64,000 nt of DNA from Adiantum capillus-veneris (taxonomy: Eukaryota; Streptophyta; Polypodiopsida; Polypodiales; Pteridaceae): positions 106,903,141-106,967,140 of the forward strand of contig CM043942.1 in assembly GCA_014529385.2 (NCBI GenBank). The letters are read 5' to 3'. A program made the position numbers and the translations under genes. The notes under the pieces are model-generated. The model saw nothing but the letters and a program-made list of their open reading frames with translations. It was not told the origin of the DNA and searched no databases. Below, in pieces: positions 24,270 through 34,197 of this stretch (position 1 is its first letter; each line of letters starts with the position of its first letter).

Positions 24270-25399
24270 TTTGCAATATAGGCATGCACTGACAAGGAGT
24301 CCATAGGGTCAGTCCATCCTGTTTCTAGACGAATACAATCACCTGCTTCATGTAGGACTTCTCTTGTAAGCTTTCCTTTCCTTGCTAGCTCCATAGCACT
24401 TGGCCACAGCTTACCATTTTCTTCAAAACTCCTCAATGGTTCAATTTTGACTGTATAAGTAGATGCCTCAGATGTAGAGATGGCATGGGTAGTGGCCATA
24501 TACACTACCAGACTCTACATTCCTCCTTTCCCAAAGTTAGTCCTTAAGGGTAAACCTGTCTCCCTTAAGTGAATCTTCCCATCCTTGAAGAAGACAAGAT
24601 CTTTTCTCAAAGCTTCAGTGAAGCTGTCACATTCTCTCCTAGCATGCTCTGTGTTGTCACACCATATGCATCTATGAAAAAAACCTTCTTTAGGTTGTTG
24701 TTTTTTCCTTGAAGATGGTGCCAATGGTTGCCCCTTCTCTTCAAGCTTTGTAAGTTTTACTTTTAAATCCCTCATACCTTTCACAAGCTCATCTACTATA
24801 GCATCATCAACTTTTGGGAGTATAAAGGAAGAAGGATTTACCATCTTTTCAGAAGCTGCAGAGGCAGATGGTGCACTACCAACAACCATCTTATCCCGTC
24901 TCCTTTGGCGCTTGGCAAGTAATGAAACAGCAGCTTCAACTTCGTTCCAATCTCTCTTCAGTCCCTGCTCAGCATCTTTGTCCTCAAGAAGTAGCTTCAA
25001 CTGCTCCTGGAGCTCCTTTTGTGTTGCTTGTAGGAAGAGCTTTGTCTTTTTTGAGTCAAGTGTGGCCTTCTCTGTCCTTGTGAGTTGAGCATATCTTCGC
25101 TCAAACTCCTTGAGTAGCTCTGTTGGAGAGAGCCCCTCCTTCGGCTTGGGTACCCACTCCAGGAAAGTTCTCTTTGTTACTCTCTCAGAGTCCTCCATGA
25201 AATACTCCTCCTTCATCGCTAGCTTGAACTCCTCCCACTCCTCCCAATTTCTTCCATGCTCATTCCTGATTCCTCTCACATGCTCTCTAATCTCGGGAGT
25301 CACAACAAGATCAAAGATTTGGAGCATCTCATCTTCTGGCACACAATGCAACTCCATCTCCTTTGCTTGATGGTTTGCTTCCCCCCAAGTGAGGAGCAA
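24230..25399 (-). pseudogene. Gag, fungal-like gypsy element, 5' truncated
   Basis: The 294-aa frame 24515-25399 contains a retrotransposon Gag core (WEEWEEFKLAMKEEYFMEDS, then ELLKEFERRYAQLT) and a zinc knuckle CIWCDNTEHARREC with CX2CX4HX4C spacing, ending in NFGKGGM. A second frame (24230-24505) continues downstream. The first dozen residues of the long frame are encoded by LTR sequence, because the deletion that removed the start of gag joined it directly to the middle of the 5' LTR. Gag would assemble particles around the RNA, but this copy lacks its true N-terminus. Confidence 0.88.
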
Positions 25400-26211
25400 G
25401 AGGCTCTATTTATAGGTGAGGTTGCCTCTTGAAGAAGATATTTTCTTAGAAATATCCAAGGGATTTGTGTGACAAGTGTCTCCCTTTTCAAAAATATCTT
25501 GAAATTATGTTCAAAGTTTCTAGATCTTTCTCTTTAAGAAATATCTAGAGGTTCTTCTAGATTTTTCTCCAAATATCCTCTCCTTGCCGCCATAAGCCTC
25601 CAAGAGTAGCTTTATAAAAAATTGAGAGAGAGCTTGACATACATCATGGATGACATCAAACAAACTCATAACCATTTTTCTAAGGGATTTTTCTAGGTCC
25701 ATAATTACTCCAAAGTGCACCTACTATGTGTAGAATGACACCTCATGGGGTATACTATGACTAAGGCCACTTTTGACCATGCTACACATGTCATATGCCA
25801 CTTAGGATGCCTAGTATATAGGAGGTATGTTTTATAGTCTCATTTCATCATGGCTCCAAGAAGAGGTTCACAAAGAAGCCCGGGATCACAGGATGAAGCC
25901 CATTCCCAACAAGAGTGACACATCAGACTTTGACTAGCATTTTTGCAAGCTAAATAGAAAATTCATATACTTATGCACACTTAAGGCATACACATAAAAT
26001 CCATAATATTGTAGGGCTTAGCTTCCGTTCCCATTATGCACGTGCCACGACACGACATTTCAACAAGAGTGACACATTAGACTTTGACTAGATTTTTTGC
26101 ATGCTAAATAGAAAATCCATATACTTATGCACACTTAAGGCATACACATAAAATGCATAATATTGTAGGGCTTAGCTTCCGTTCCCATTATGCACGTGCC
26201 ACGTCACGACA
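25364..26211 (-). repeat. 5' LTR of the fungal-like gypsy element, truncated
   Basis: 848 bp matching 18926-19835 of the other LTR at high identity, ending CACGACA at 26211. About 1 kb of the LTR, the primer-binding site and the gag start are deleted at the gag junction. Two tandem 150-bp units lie at 25908-26211. Confidence 0.85.
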
Positions 26212-26215
26212 ACGT

Positions 26216-26829
26216 GAAACCAAGATATGTTTTGTTTGCAAATGGTATAAGCTATAATATTTTCTTTTAGTACTGTAACCAATAAAATTGCATTTAATAG
26301 CATTATCATTCAATTCTTTGTGTTGTATTTGTGGCACTAAAGCATAAGATAAACAACAAAAAATGCACGTGTGATCAATAGATGGCTTCTTATCATGCCA
26401 TGCTTCATAAGGAGTCATAGACTACAAAGCTTTTGTAGGACTTCTGCTAAGTACATAAGTAGCACATATGATAGCCTCAAGACAAAACAAATGTGGAAAA
26501 GCTTGACTATTGACTATACATCGTGCCATCTCCGTATGCAACTTGTTTTTCCTTTCAAAAATACAATTTTGCTGATGTGCATACGACACTGTACATTGGT
26601 TTCTTATCCCACGATTAGCCAGAAATGCAAACTCATGAGAGATATATTCCCCTACTTGATCTAAACGGAGGGTGTCCATAGTACATTTAGAGACATTTTT
26701 AGCCATGGCTAGAAATCGTTTAAAGCACATGATACTTCAGACTTAGCTTTAAGCGCATACACCCATGCATGCCTGGAGTAATCATCAATGAAAGTCACAT
26801 AGGTAATTTTCCAAGGACGGATTTTGCAT
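26216..26829 (-). mobile_element. Copia relic, right half
   Basis: Continues the relic at 17337-17904 exactly where the gypsy element interrupted it. It corresponds to 40911-41530 of the nested copia and encodes broken integrase: HQQNCIFERKNKLHTEMARC, with the catalytic Glu visible, and TPYEAWHDKKPSIDH. Homology stops at TTTGCAT (26829), where a CACTA-like end begins. Confidence 0.88.
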
Positions 26830-27115
26830 CACTACAACACGTCGCACGAATATCGATGCGTGTACCAACGGCAATAAGTCTGTTTTAAGAATAAAAATCC
26901 CTGGTATAAGCGTCGATATCAACATCAATATCTATCACTGATATAAACACCGGTATACCTACAAAAATAAGCGCGAAAAAAGAAAATCTAACTCCAGTAC
27001 GGATAAGAGCGCGCATATCGACACCTGTTCCTAGGGACATACTGGAGCCTACTTTGAGGCGTATACTGGTGCCTATTGTGACACCTGTATCGGTGCCAAA
27101 ACCAAGATTTCTTTT
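26830..27115 (+). mobile_element. Probable CACTA element left end
   Basis: CACTACAACACG begins exactly where copia homology ends, which is typical of a CACTA insertion, and CAT would be the 3-bp target. Inside it are recurring words such as GGTATA, TATCGAC, GACACCTGT and GGTGCC in both orientations, as expected for subterminal repeats. No right end or resumed copia sequence is found in the window, so the element's extent is unknown. Confidence 0.55.
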
Positions 27116-27743
27116 TTGGACAGAGAGGGTTGGGAACTGATGCTGCATGTACTGTAGCACTAGGAGACAACTCTCTTTGCCCAAAGGAAGAGTGCAAAAG
27201 CAACCGCACTCCACCTACATTTTGATGTTGAAGAGCAAGAGGTACATTCAGTATAGATGAGCAAAATCGTAAGTATAATAAGACCACAAAATCAAAATCT
27301 TAAACATGACAAGTTTCCAAAAGCATAACCATGATGTCGACTTCCAAACCATAGGCACAACGACATGAAGATTTGCTAACCATAACTAAACCATGACTTG
27401 AAAACCATAAGTATAACGTTATGAACATTTTCAAGCAAGAATTGTACCATGATTTGAAAACCATGTACCCTTGTGAAAATGTGAGAAAAAAAAAAGCTTA
27501 TTAACCCCTTCTATTGCACTCTCATGATAGTTACATAATCATTAAGTGACCCCTCCAAGCCATGCATCCATTCTGTTCCTAGCCCCTTGAGGGTGGCATC
27601 AGTTAGAATGAGTAGTTTGGCATAGCAAAAAAGACACCCCTCAGCAATTGACGGCACAAGTTCAAGATTTTTTAAAACCTTTGAAATGTAAATGAAAAGA
27701 ATGTACAAGATAGAGAGGCAACTGCATATATTTCATTAGTACT
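27116..27743. other. Gene-poor spacer
   Basis: Contains repeated AACCATAA(G/C)..ATGA words at 27320-27460. A minus-strand frame at 27511-27708 may be 3' untranslated or terminal exon sequence of the neighbouring pseudogene. Nothing firm. Confidence 0.4.
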
Positions 27744-29809
27744 TTAAAACAAGGATGTTACATCATTTACTTGAAAAGCCCATAATTTTCTTAGCCATTT
27801 CTTGACATCTCTCATGCACACAAGATAAATTCTCGACCAAGAGTCAATTGAGCCAACAAAAGCATGTATCCCTATGTGAGCAAGCACTTTGCCACAGAAG
27901 GCAGTGTCAAATGCATTGCATGCTAGGGATATTTGCACTAGGAAGAGTTGATGAGCAGTTTGGGAAATGGTTCTCAAGTACAACACTTTTCTCAAGGCTT
28001 TCAAAGATAACATCATGAAATTATGTTGGGGAATAAACTCATTGTGTACAATGGAAACATCACCAAGGGGAAGTTTTCCCATGTAATAAACAAGGGAGGA
28101 TTGTGGTTCGAAGGCCATCCGCTTGCTGCCGACCCGTGTTTTAAACTCATCAATCTCCAAGACATCCTACCATAAACCAATTAAGGGTAACAAAAGGATA
28201 GTTAAGGTGAAAACAAAAAACTTTGAAACGGTAAGATATAATTTTCCTCTTTCTCCTTGTCCTCCTCCTCTCGTTTACCCTTCACATCTAAGTTGATGCA
28301 CGACTTCACAACATCCACAAATTTTGGCTCATGAGATGGGGGATTTTGCACTGGAATAGGCATCCTTCAAGTGAAAATCTTGGCTTGCATGGCTTGGAAA
28401 TCTTCCTTTGCCACATGAAACTGCTATGCTGCCAGAACCTCCACATACACAAGTGCAATAGTGTCAATGATAGAGTCACCGAGTGGTAGGAGCTTGCTTT
28501 TGAGGGTATCTGGCATGGATTCTAGGGGGAACTAGGCACTGGTGCATAGCACACTCAGAAACTCATCCATGCATAGGCCAAACGATTTCTCCAAGCATTC
28601 AAAAAAAGAAACTCCTCCCCATCCACCAGCACTAGCGATAAGCGGCCGATCTCTACTTTTGGGATTGCCTCATTTATCAATGGAGCATCCTCTAGAGTGA
28701 CACTAGTGGTAGCCAAAATGATAAGGTATTTCAACCACTTCCTCGAGCCTCCTAGGGTACTCAAGGTAAATTACCTGGCCTTTGGTAAAAGGGTTCATGG
28801 GGACACCCTGCCGCCTCCTTGGCATCTTTGGCAATGGAGCCAACCTCCAAGTGTGGCAGTTGCACCTCCTCCAAGTCAGGTTCTTCGCTAACCATTAGGG
28901 AAAATATGGACTCTCAAAGAGGCCCTATAAGGATGTTTGACTTTGTCTCTCTTATCCAAAGTGGGTAACTCGGTGAAGTCCATGAACACTTTTTCAAAAC
29001 CCTATCAACCAGTAAGATCTTTGTAGAAGTTATTGCCTCCCCATTAAAACTAAAATGTGGAAAGAGATTCCATTTATAAGACAGAGTTGTCACCTCAAAA
29101 ACTAGAATCTTCTAGAATATAAGGAATCTAATGGCATGCCATATATCAATGGATAGATTTCAATGAGTTCATTGAAATCTAAATCCAAAGGGTTCATTCT
29201 AAATCCAAAGGGTCCAACAAGTTTATTGGATTTAGAGTTCATTCTAAATCCAAAGGGTCCAACAAGTTTTGATTTCATTTGTAAAAAATTTACTGTGCGC
29301 CTGTTTTGGACAAGAGAGAGAAAGTCAAAGTCCTTATAGGTCCCATTTGAGAGTCCAAATTTTCCCTAATGAAGGAAGATGAAAGTAGCCAAGTTGAAGC
29401 AAGATAGGTGCTCCACCCCCAACTTGCACTTCTTCAGTGCTAGCACCCCTGTGGCCTGCTTGTCCAAGAAATGGCCTGCATCAGTGGAAATTTCTTGGAA
29501 CCGTCTCAACCACTTCTTAGAGAACAAGCGATCTCCTCTGTGGATGTAGCAAAAGAGATTGCATGGCACCTTGATCCTTGCATCTGGGGTATAGTCATGA
29601 CATATTTGATGATGTGATCCTCCATGAATGCTGAAATATCTCGCAAACGCGTCCATGTGGAGGGAAACTATCGCATCAAGGTCAAGGAGATGAGTGAAGA
29701 AGGTGAGAAGATCCTCGAGGAAATCCCTTGCAATTGGTGTCCTTGAGGAAGAGGGTGAAGTGTGAGAAAGGGGTGGATGTGGGTGCAAATACAGAGGTTG
29801 TGGAGGCAT
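27744..29809 (-). pseudogene. Unrecognised multi-exon pseudogene
   Basis: The last exon (27744-28168) is open, starts after a good acceptor (GGTTTATGGTAG) and encodes DVLEIDEFKTRVGSKRMAF with a hydrophobic C-terminal half. Upstream frames continue on the same strand: a charged Lys/Glu-rich end near 28255-28340, LVLVDGEEFLFLNAWRNRL near 28570-28640, and PDLEEVQLPHLEVGSIAKDA near 28815-28880. An N-terminal proline-rich piece lies at 29366-29809 (MPPQPLYLHPHPP, then LEDLLTFFTHLLDLDAIVSL). Stops occur in the middle exon. I do not recognise the family. It could be a decayed host gene or a fragment captured by the putative CACTA element. A 479-bp inverted-repeat element interrupts it. Confidence 0.5.
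28893..29371. mobile_element. MITE-like inverted-repeat element, 479 bp
   Basis: The outer ~60 bp at each side are inverted copies: CATTAGGGAAAATATGGACT inward from 28893 and CATTAGGGAAAATTTGGACT on the opposite strand from 29371. Further matched blocks are ACTCTCAAA, CTATAAGGA, TTTGACTTT and CTCTCTTRTCCAAA. The inside is AT-rich, non-coding, with repeated AAATCCAAAGGGT words. No clean target duplication is visible, so the superfamily is open. Confidence 0.8.
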
Positions 29810-32159
29810 CCATATCTAGATCGTTGTGTAGACAGAAAGTGGAAGAGCTCAAGGGTTGCAAAAGTGAAAAGTTAGAATGAGTTATCAAGCCCCCCTTTTA
29901 TAATGGTGGCCTTTAAAAAAAAAACTTAAACTTTTGTCTCATTGACGCGTTGAATACTAAGACAAGTTGTATACAAGACCATGTACACAAGACCGCTATT
30001 GTAGAATGAAAACCGTTATTCAAAGTCCAAACTTGGCAAAAGCTAAGCATAGTACCATCCATGCCCCAATCATCTTGGACCTTGATTTTGTCTTCCATTC
30101 TCTTTCAATATGCAGACACCAGCTCAAGCCCACAGACCTTGAAGCTTTAGAATATTCCAAGGAGTTTTGTGTTAGGTTATGGTGGATAAATTAGTGTGCC
30201 ATTCATGGCATAAGCATCGTTAGAATATATTTAGATTAGGGATTGATATTGGACACACAATACAATAGAGTATAGTTGCCAATGATAGTTTTTATTGAGC
30301 ATAATGTGCCTCTATATAGGCATATACAAGGAAGCAGCCTTTTGACACATGAACCATATATGTGGCTGCCTATGCACAAAAAAGTGGTTATGATTTACGA
30401 ATGGATTGTAAGAGGTTCTTCACATGGGTTATTGATACATCACTTTTGTAGGTGGAAGAGTTTTTTCACACAAGAGATGCAACAAAATCCCGCATCCCAA
30501 TAGTTTGGACGTCTATTATCATCTTTTTATTGAAAGATGCTACCGACCATAAATCAGGCCATGGCCACTCCATACTTAATAAGGAAGATAATTTGAAGGG
30601 TTCAAGATTGCTATAACCTTGCATAGTAGTAGGTATAATATAGGAGTGAGAATAGAAGAAAATTATTCTTTGGACCAACTTTGGTTGGGCAAAGGTGTGC
30701 AAAAATTGTTGCTCCAATATCCGCATGTATAGCACTGAATGTGCCAGAGAAGCTATGAAGTGGCTTCTCCTCCACCAATGTAGATGGAAATATGACAACA
30801 AAATCAAGCCAAATCATAATTATAAAGCCATATAAACATTCCACTCTGGCCTCACACCCAACTTTGTATTCTCAAAACATGTATTTACAATGTGCTCGAA
30901 ATCATGGTGGTTGTTGCAATTACATGCTTGACATTGAGAAAACATGTTGCAAAATGGCTACGATCCCCTTGTCCTTGCGATTCTTGAAGCCAAGGAGCTT
31001 TCACTTCCAATGATGATCCAAGTTTGCATGATTTCAAACACAATGAGGGCCAATAGCAGATGGCTACATGTATACCCAAGCACTTTTTGTGAAATCTTGT
31101 GGCACCTAGTCACCATGTATATCTCTTGTGTTGTGGCATGCAAGTGATGTGACCTCATCCTTTGGCTGCCTTGGCGGAGTAGAGATTTCCATGGGCGAGT
31201 AAAGGAAATTACGAGGAGGAGGAGAACCTTGTTTGTTGCTACAATGTAGTTGGGAGAAAGGGAATGATTTTCTTGGTGTGCCAGTGCAAGGTGGTAGTGG
31301 CAGAGAGGGGGTGGAGCATGGTTGGTGCCGTAATGGAGATAAGAGAAGGTGAATGGCCCTTGCTTGGTGTGGCAATGGGAGGTGGGAGGAGAGGAGAGAG
31401 GAGTTTCCTTTCCGCTACAATGGAGATGATAGTAGAGAGATAGTGTTGAAGTAGAGGGTGAGTGTGATGGTTGCAACCAATGAGGACTTGGAAAAGGGGT
31501 TCTAGAGAGGGAAAATCACTTTCTAGAAAGTTTTTTAAAATTTTTAATTTTAGGGTTTTGGGGTGCACATTTTGCCTTTTGGAGGTCAAAAATTCTTTTT
31601 CGACCATAAAATAGGTTTAGGGGGGTTTTAAGAAGATAAGATTTTATTTTTTAAAAAAATTATTATTTTTAAAAAAAATTCAGAATCTGTTCAAAAAGGA
31701 GGGAAACTTAGAGGTTCCAAGCCCCCCCCCCCTCCCTCAACCACCTTCTCACTAGGTAAGAGGCCATTATGAAGTATAAGAGTACTTTGGTCCCCTGATT
31801 TTTTGAGGGCATACAGTGTGTCCACCACCCTCTTCTTATTGGCTGGCCTCTAATTAACCTTAATCCCAAAGGGCCCTAGAGGGTTTATATTTTTCCTAAA
31901 TGTGTGTGTCTGCATGGAGCCCAAATTACTTGCTACAATATTCTAACTTACTTTAGCCTATGGAAAATGAGGATTGAATGATGAATGAATCATAAGTTTT
32001 GAGCCATTGTTTGAATTGTGTAATCTTTTTCAAGTTGAGTCTTTAATAAAATTCAAGCGCTAGCTTTAAATTATTTCAAGTTCAGATTATAAACCGTTTT
32101 GAAATATATATATTTTTTAACTTTGAAAGATTTAAAGGCATGCATATTTTAACTCACTA
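29810..32159. other. Region without recognisable gene
   Basis: Open frames at 30466-30807 and 31106-31607 (minus) lack any motif I know. The second is biased to His/Pro/Ser. Around 30218-30500 a TATA-like CTATATAGGCAT sits in sequence resembling a short LTR (TTATTGAGCATAATG..), but neither ends nor a second copy were found. A C13 run (AGCCCCCCCCCCCCCTCC) is at about 31720. Confidence 0.4.
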
Positions 32160-32597
32160 ATGTTTCCTTCTTTCCATGTATATATGGAAAATGTACCTCA
32201 ATACGATGACATATTACTTGAGCACGATGACATGCCACCTGAGCATAATGACATACCACTTCCGCATTATCAAAATGCAAATGAAGATCCCTATCTCAAC
32301 CATGAACTAGCACCACAAATCTACAAAGAGGAGGAGACCTGTGTTTCTAAAGGCGATTTAAGTGGTTTGGCAAGGTCTCAACATGATGAGTCAAACCACG
32401 ATGGAGAGTTGTTAAGCTACAAGGAATGCAATTGTTTTGCCCCAAATCATTTTATGTGGTACACACTTTTGAGAGCCATTGGAATCACAAAGGGATCCCC
32501 TCCTTTAAAGATATATGACCTACAACACATGATATTGGTGCAACACATGCACGCTAGATTCTTACAAGTGTACAAGAAAAACCCAAACAACACTTAG
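32160..32597 (+). CDS. Hypothetical protein fragment with acidic repeat
   Basis: A 145-aa open frame, not recognised. Residues 12-34 contain three loose repeats of a His/Asp/Met/Pro unit (YDDILLEHDDMPPEHNDIPL), followed by an acidic central part. The C-terminal half (NHFMWYTLLRAIGI..LQHMILVQHMHARFLQVY) is more globular in composition. It may be an exon of the same unit as the interrupted frame at 32724, about 130 bp downstream, but no splice signals were confirmed. Confidence 0.35.
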   Translation: MFPSFHVYMENVPQYDDILLEHDDMPPEHNDIPLPHYQNANEDPYLNHELAPQIYKEEETCVSKGDLSGLARSQHDESNHDGELLSYKECNCFAPNHFMWYTLLRAIGITKGSPPLKIYDLQHMILVQHMHARFLQVYKKNPNNT

Positions 32598-32723
32598 ATA
32601 TCAATTTACTTTGTGCAGCAATGCTACTATTAATATGTTTTGGTAAGCAAAGTATATTAGAATGATCAACCTAGCACAGGAGAAGTTGGCAAGGGACACC
32701 TAACAAAAAGAGCTCACGCTTAA

Positions 32724-32866
32724 GAGGAAAATGAAGGAGAGCCTCCATGCAAGAAGGGTTTCACCTATCTCCCTGAGGAGACATCAATCCTTGAGCAATT
32801 GGCTACTAAAGGTATAGAAGTGGCTATCCAAGGAGAGATGGCACAATCATTGTGTGCTCATTGTGA
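32724..32866 (+). pseudogene. Open reading frame split by the gypsy element, left part
   Basis: The frame reads from after a stop at 32721 through KKGFTYLPEETSILEQLATK and GEMAQSLCAHC up to the target duplication TGTGA. Removing the 11.7-kb insertion lets the same frame continue at 44542 as ALKVEIVGLTCRH. I do not recognise the family. Continuity across the junction shows it was coding-like sequence before the insertion. Confidence 0.5.
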
Positions 32867-33036
32867 TGTAAGAACTAGGAACTAGACTCTTGGATCCTCC
32901 TCCCAACCTCCCTTTATATATGCGGGCTCCTAGCCCCTTGCCCTAGACGGATCCCATGTCCACACTGCCTAGCCCGACCCTTGGCTGTAGTCCATGACTA
33001 ACCTAGTTCTTAGGGTACAAGACCCTTGTCCTGACA
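32867..33036 (-). repeat. 3' LTR of the chromodomain gypsy, 170 bp
   Basis: Plus-strand view: TGTAAGAACTAGGAAC ... CCTTGTCCTGACA. On the minus strand CATATATAAAGG is a TATA-like promoter element. Unusually short for a gypsy LTR. Confidence 0.93.
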
Positions 33037-34197
33037 TTACTCCCAGTTTTCGTCCTCGAAAACAAAAGTGGGAAACTTCTTCTTAATAACACTAATGTTT
33101 TCCCAAGTGGCACCTTCTTCAGGTCGGTCTTTCCACTTGATTAAGGCTTGTTGTCGTACATGATGGTGTGTACGCAACTCATGATAATCCATAACACGTT
33201 CAGGTTCATGTGGTAACGTAGGAGGTTCAATGTAATCGACCAAAACCTGTTGGTCAATGACGTTGTCGTCCCCATGTAATTGTTTGCGTAAACGGCTTAC
33301 ATGAAACACCGGGTGAATGCGAGAGTGTGATGGTAGTAGTAGTTTTTAGGCACGATCACCAACTCGCTTGAGTATTTTGAAAGGCCCACAATATCGGGGA
33401 GATAATTTAGGTGTCAGTCCAGTTTTCAGACTTTCTGAATGTTTTGGCACACGTAAAAATACTTCCTCCCCTTCTTCGAAGGTAACTTGCCGACGTTTCT
33501 CATCAGCGTATTTCTTATACTGATCTTGTGCTTGTCGGACATTCTGACGAGCAAGTTTCAGCATATCCATGTGGTCTTGGAGAAAATCCTTAACCTGTTG
33601 GAGTTTTTTGGTTGCCAACCCCACCGTAACTGGTGACCTAGGTTGAAACCCGTACATGAGCATAAAAGTACTGAAGCCTATTGTGACATTCTTAGAACTG
33701 TTGTAGGCAAACTCGAGAATAGGTAAGTATTGTTCCCAGTCTGTCTATTTTTTGCTGACGTATGCTCTTAGCATATCCTCTAGCACTTGGTTAACCCGTT
33801 CCGTTTGAACATCTGTTTCTGGATGGTCAGCTGTACTGAGGTTGAGTTTTGTACCCAATCGTTTAAATACAGCTCTCCAGAAGTGGCTGTTAAACTTTGG
33901 GTCACGATCACTAACAATATTACTTGGCAACCCATACAATTTGTATAGATTGTCCACAAATAATCTTGCTAGTTTTGGTGTATTAACCCTTGATTTGGTC
34001 GGAATGAACTTACATAGTTTAGTCAACTTGTCTACGACCACCCATACTGAGTCATGACCTCGTATAGTGGTTGGTAAACCTACTATAAAATCCATGGAGA
34101 TAGTTTCCCATTTTCCATTGGGAATTTCCAAAGGATGTAAGAGTCCTCCTGATTTCACGCACTCTGCTTTGTTAACTTGACATTTTTGGCAATGCAA
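33037..34197 (-). pseudogene. Integrase with C-terminal chromodomain
   Basis: The piece 33745-34197 begins in the zinc-binding motif (CQKC) and has Asp36 (SMDFIVG), Asp97 (VSDRDPKF) and Glu133 (QTERVNQ), an exact D(35)E. It breaks near 33740. The piece 33346-33663 carries the GPY/F-type module (KLSPRYCGPFKIL). The piece 33037-33309 carries MFHVSRLRKQL and a chromodomain (ALIKWKDRPEEGATWENI). The chromodomain is thought to steer integration to marked chromatin. The last codons lie in the polypurine tract and the stop abuts the LTR. Two frame breaks make it inactive. Confidence 0.92.

Larger units (their letters stand above)
17909..26211 (-). mobile_element. Ty3/gypsy retrotransposon of fungal-like type, 8.3 kb
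   Basis: The ends are TGTC..GACA, and ACGT at 17905-17908 and 26212-26215 is a 4-bp target duplication. On either side the copia relic resumes without loss. Reading on the minus strand, the order is truncated 5' LTR, gag, protease, RT, RNase H, integrase, polypurine tract, 3' LTR. All genes carry stops or shifts. Protein style (FTVPKKNG..RFI.D, MPFLDDVPIKG, and a zinc knuckle followed by FGKGGM) resembles elements I associate with basidiomycete fungi rather than the common plant lineages Tekay, CRM, Reina, Athila or Tat. Confidence 0.9.

Noticed and set aside
26885-27287. Two overlapping minus-strand frames of about 100 codons
   Set aside because: They cover CACTA-like subterminal repeats and show no family resemblance.
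30466-31607. Possible minus-strand gene of 110-170 codons
   Set aside because: Overlapping frames, His/Pro/Ser-biased, no motif or splice evidence. Kept only as an unassigned region.
27116-32159. Right end of the CACTA-like element that begins at 26830
   Set aside because: I searched by eye for TTGTAGTG-type ends followed by CAT and the missing copia sequence and found none.
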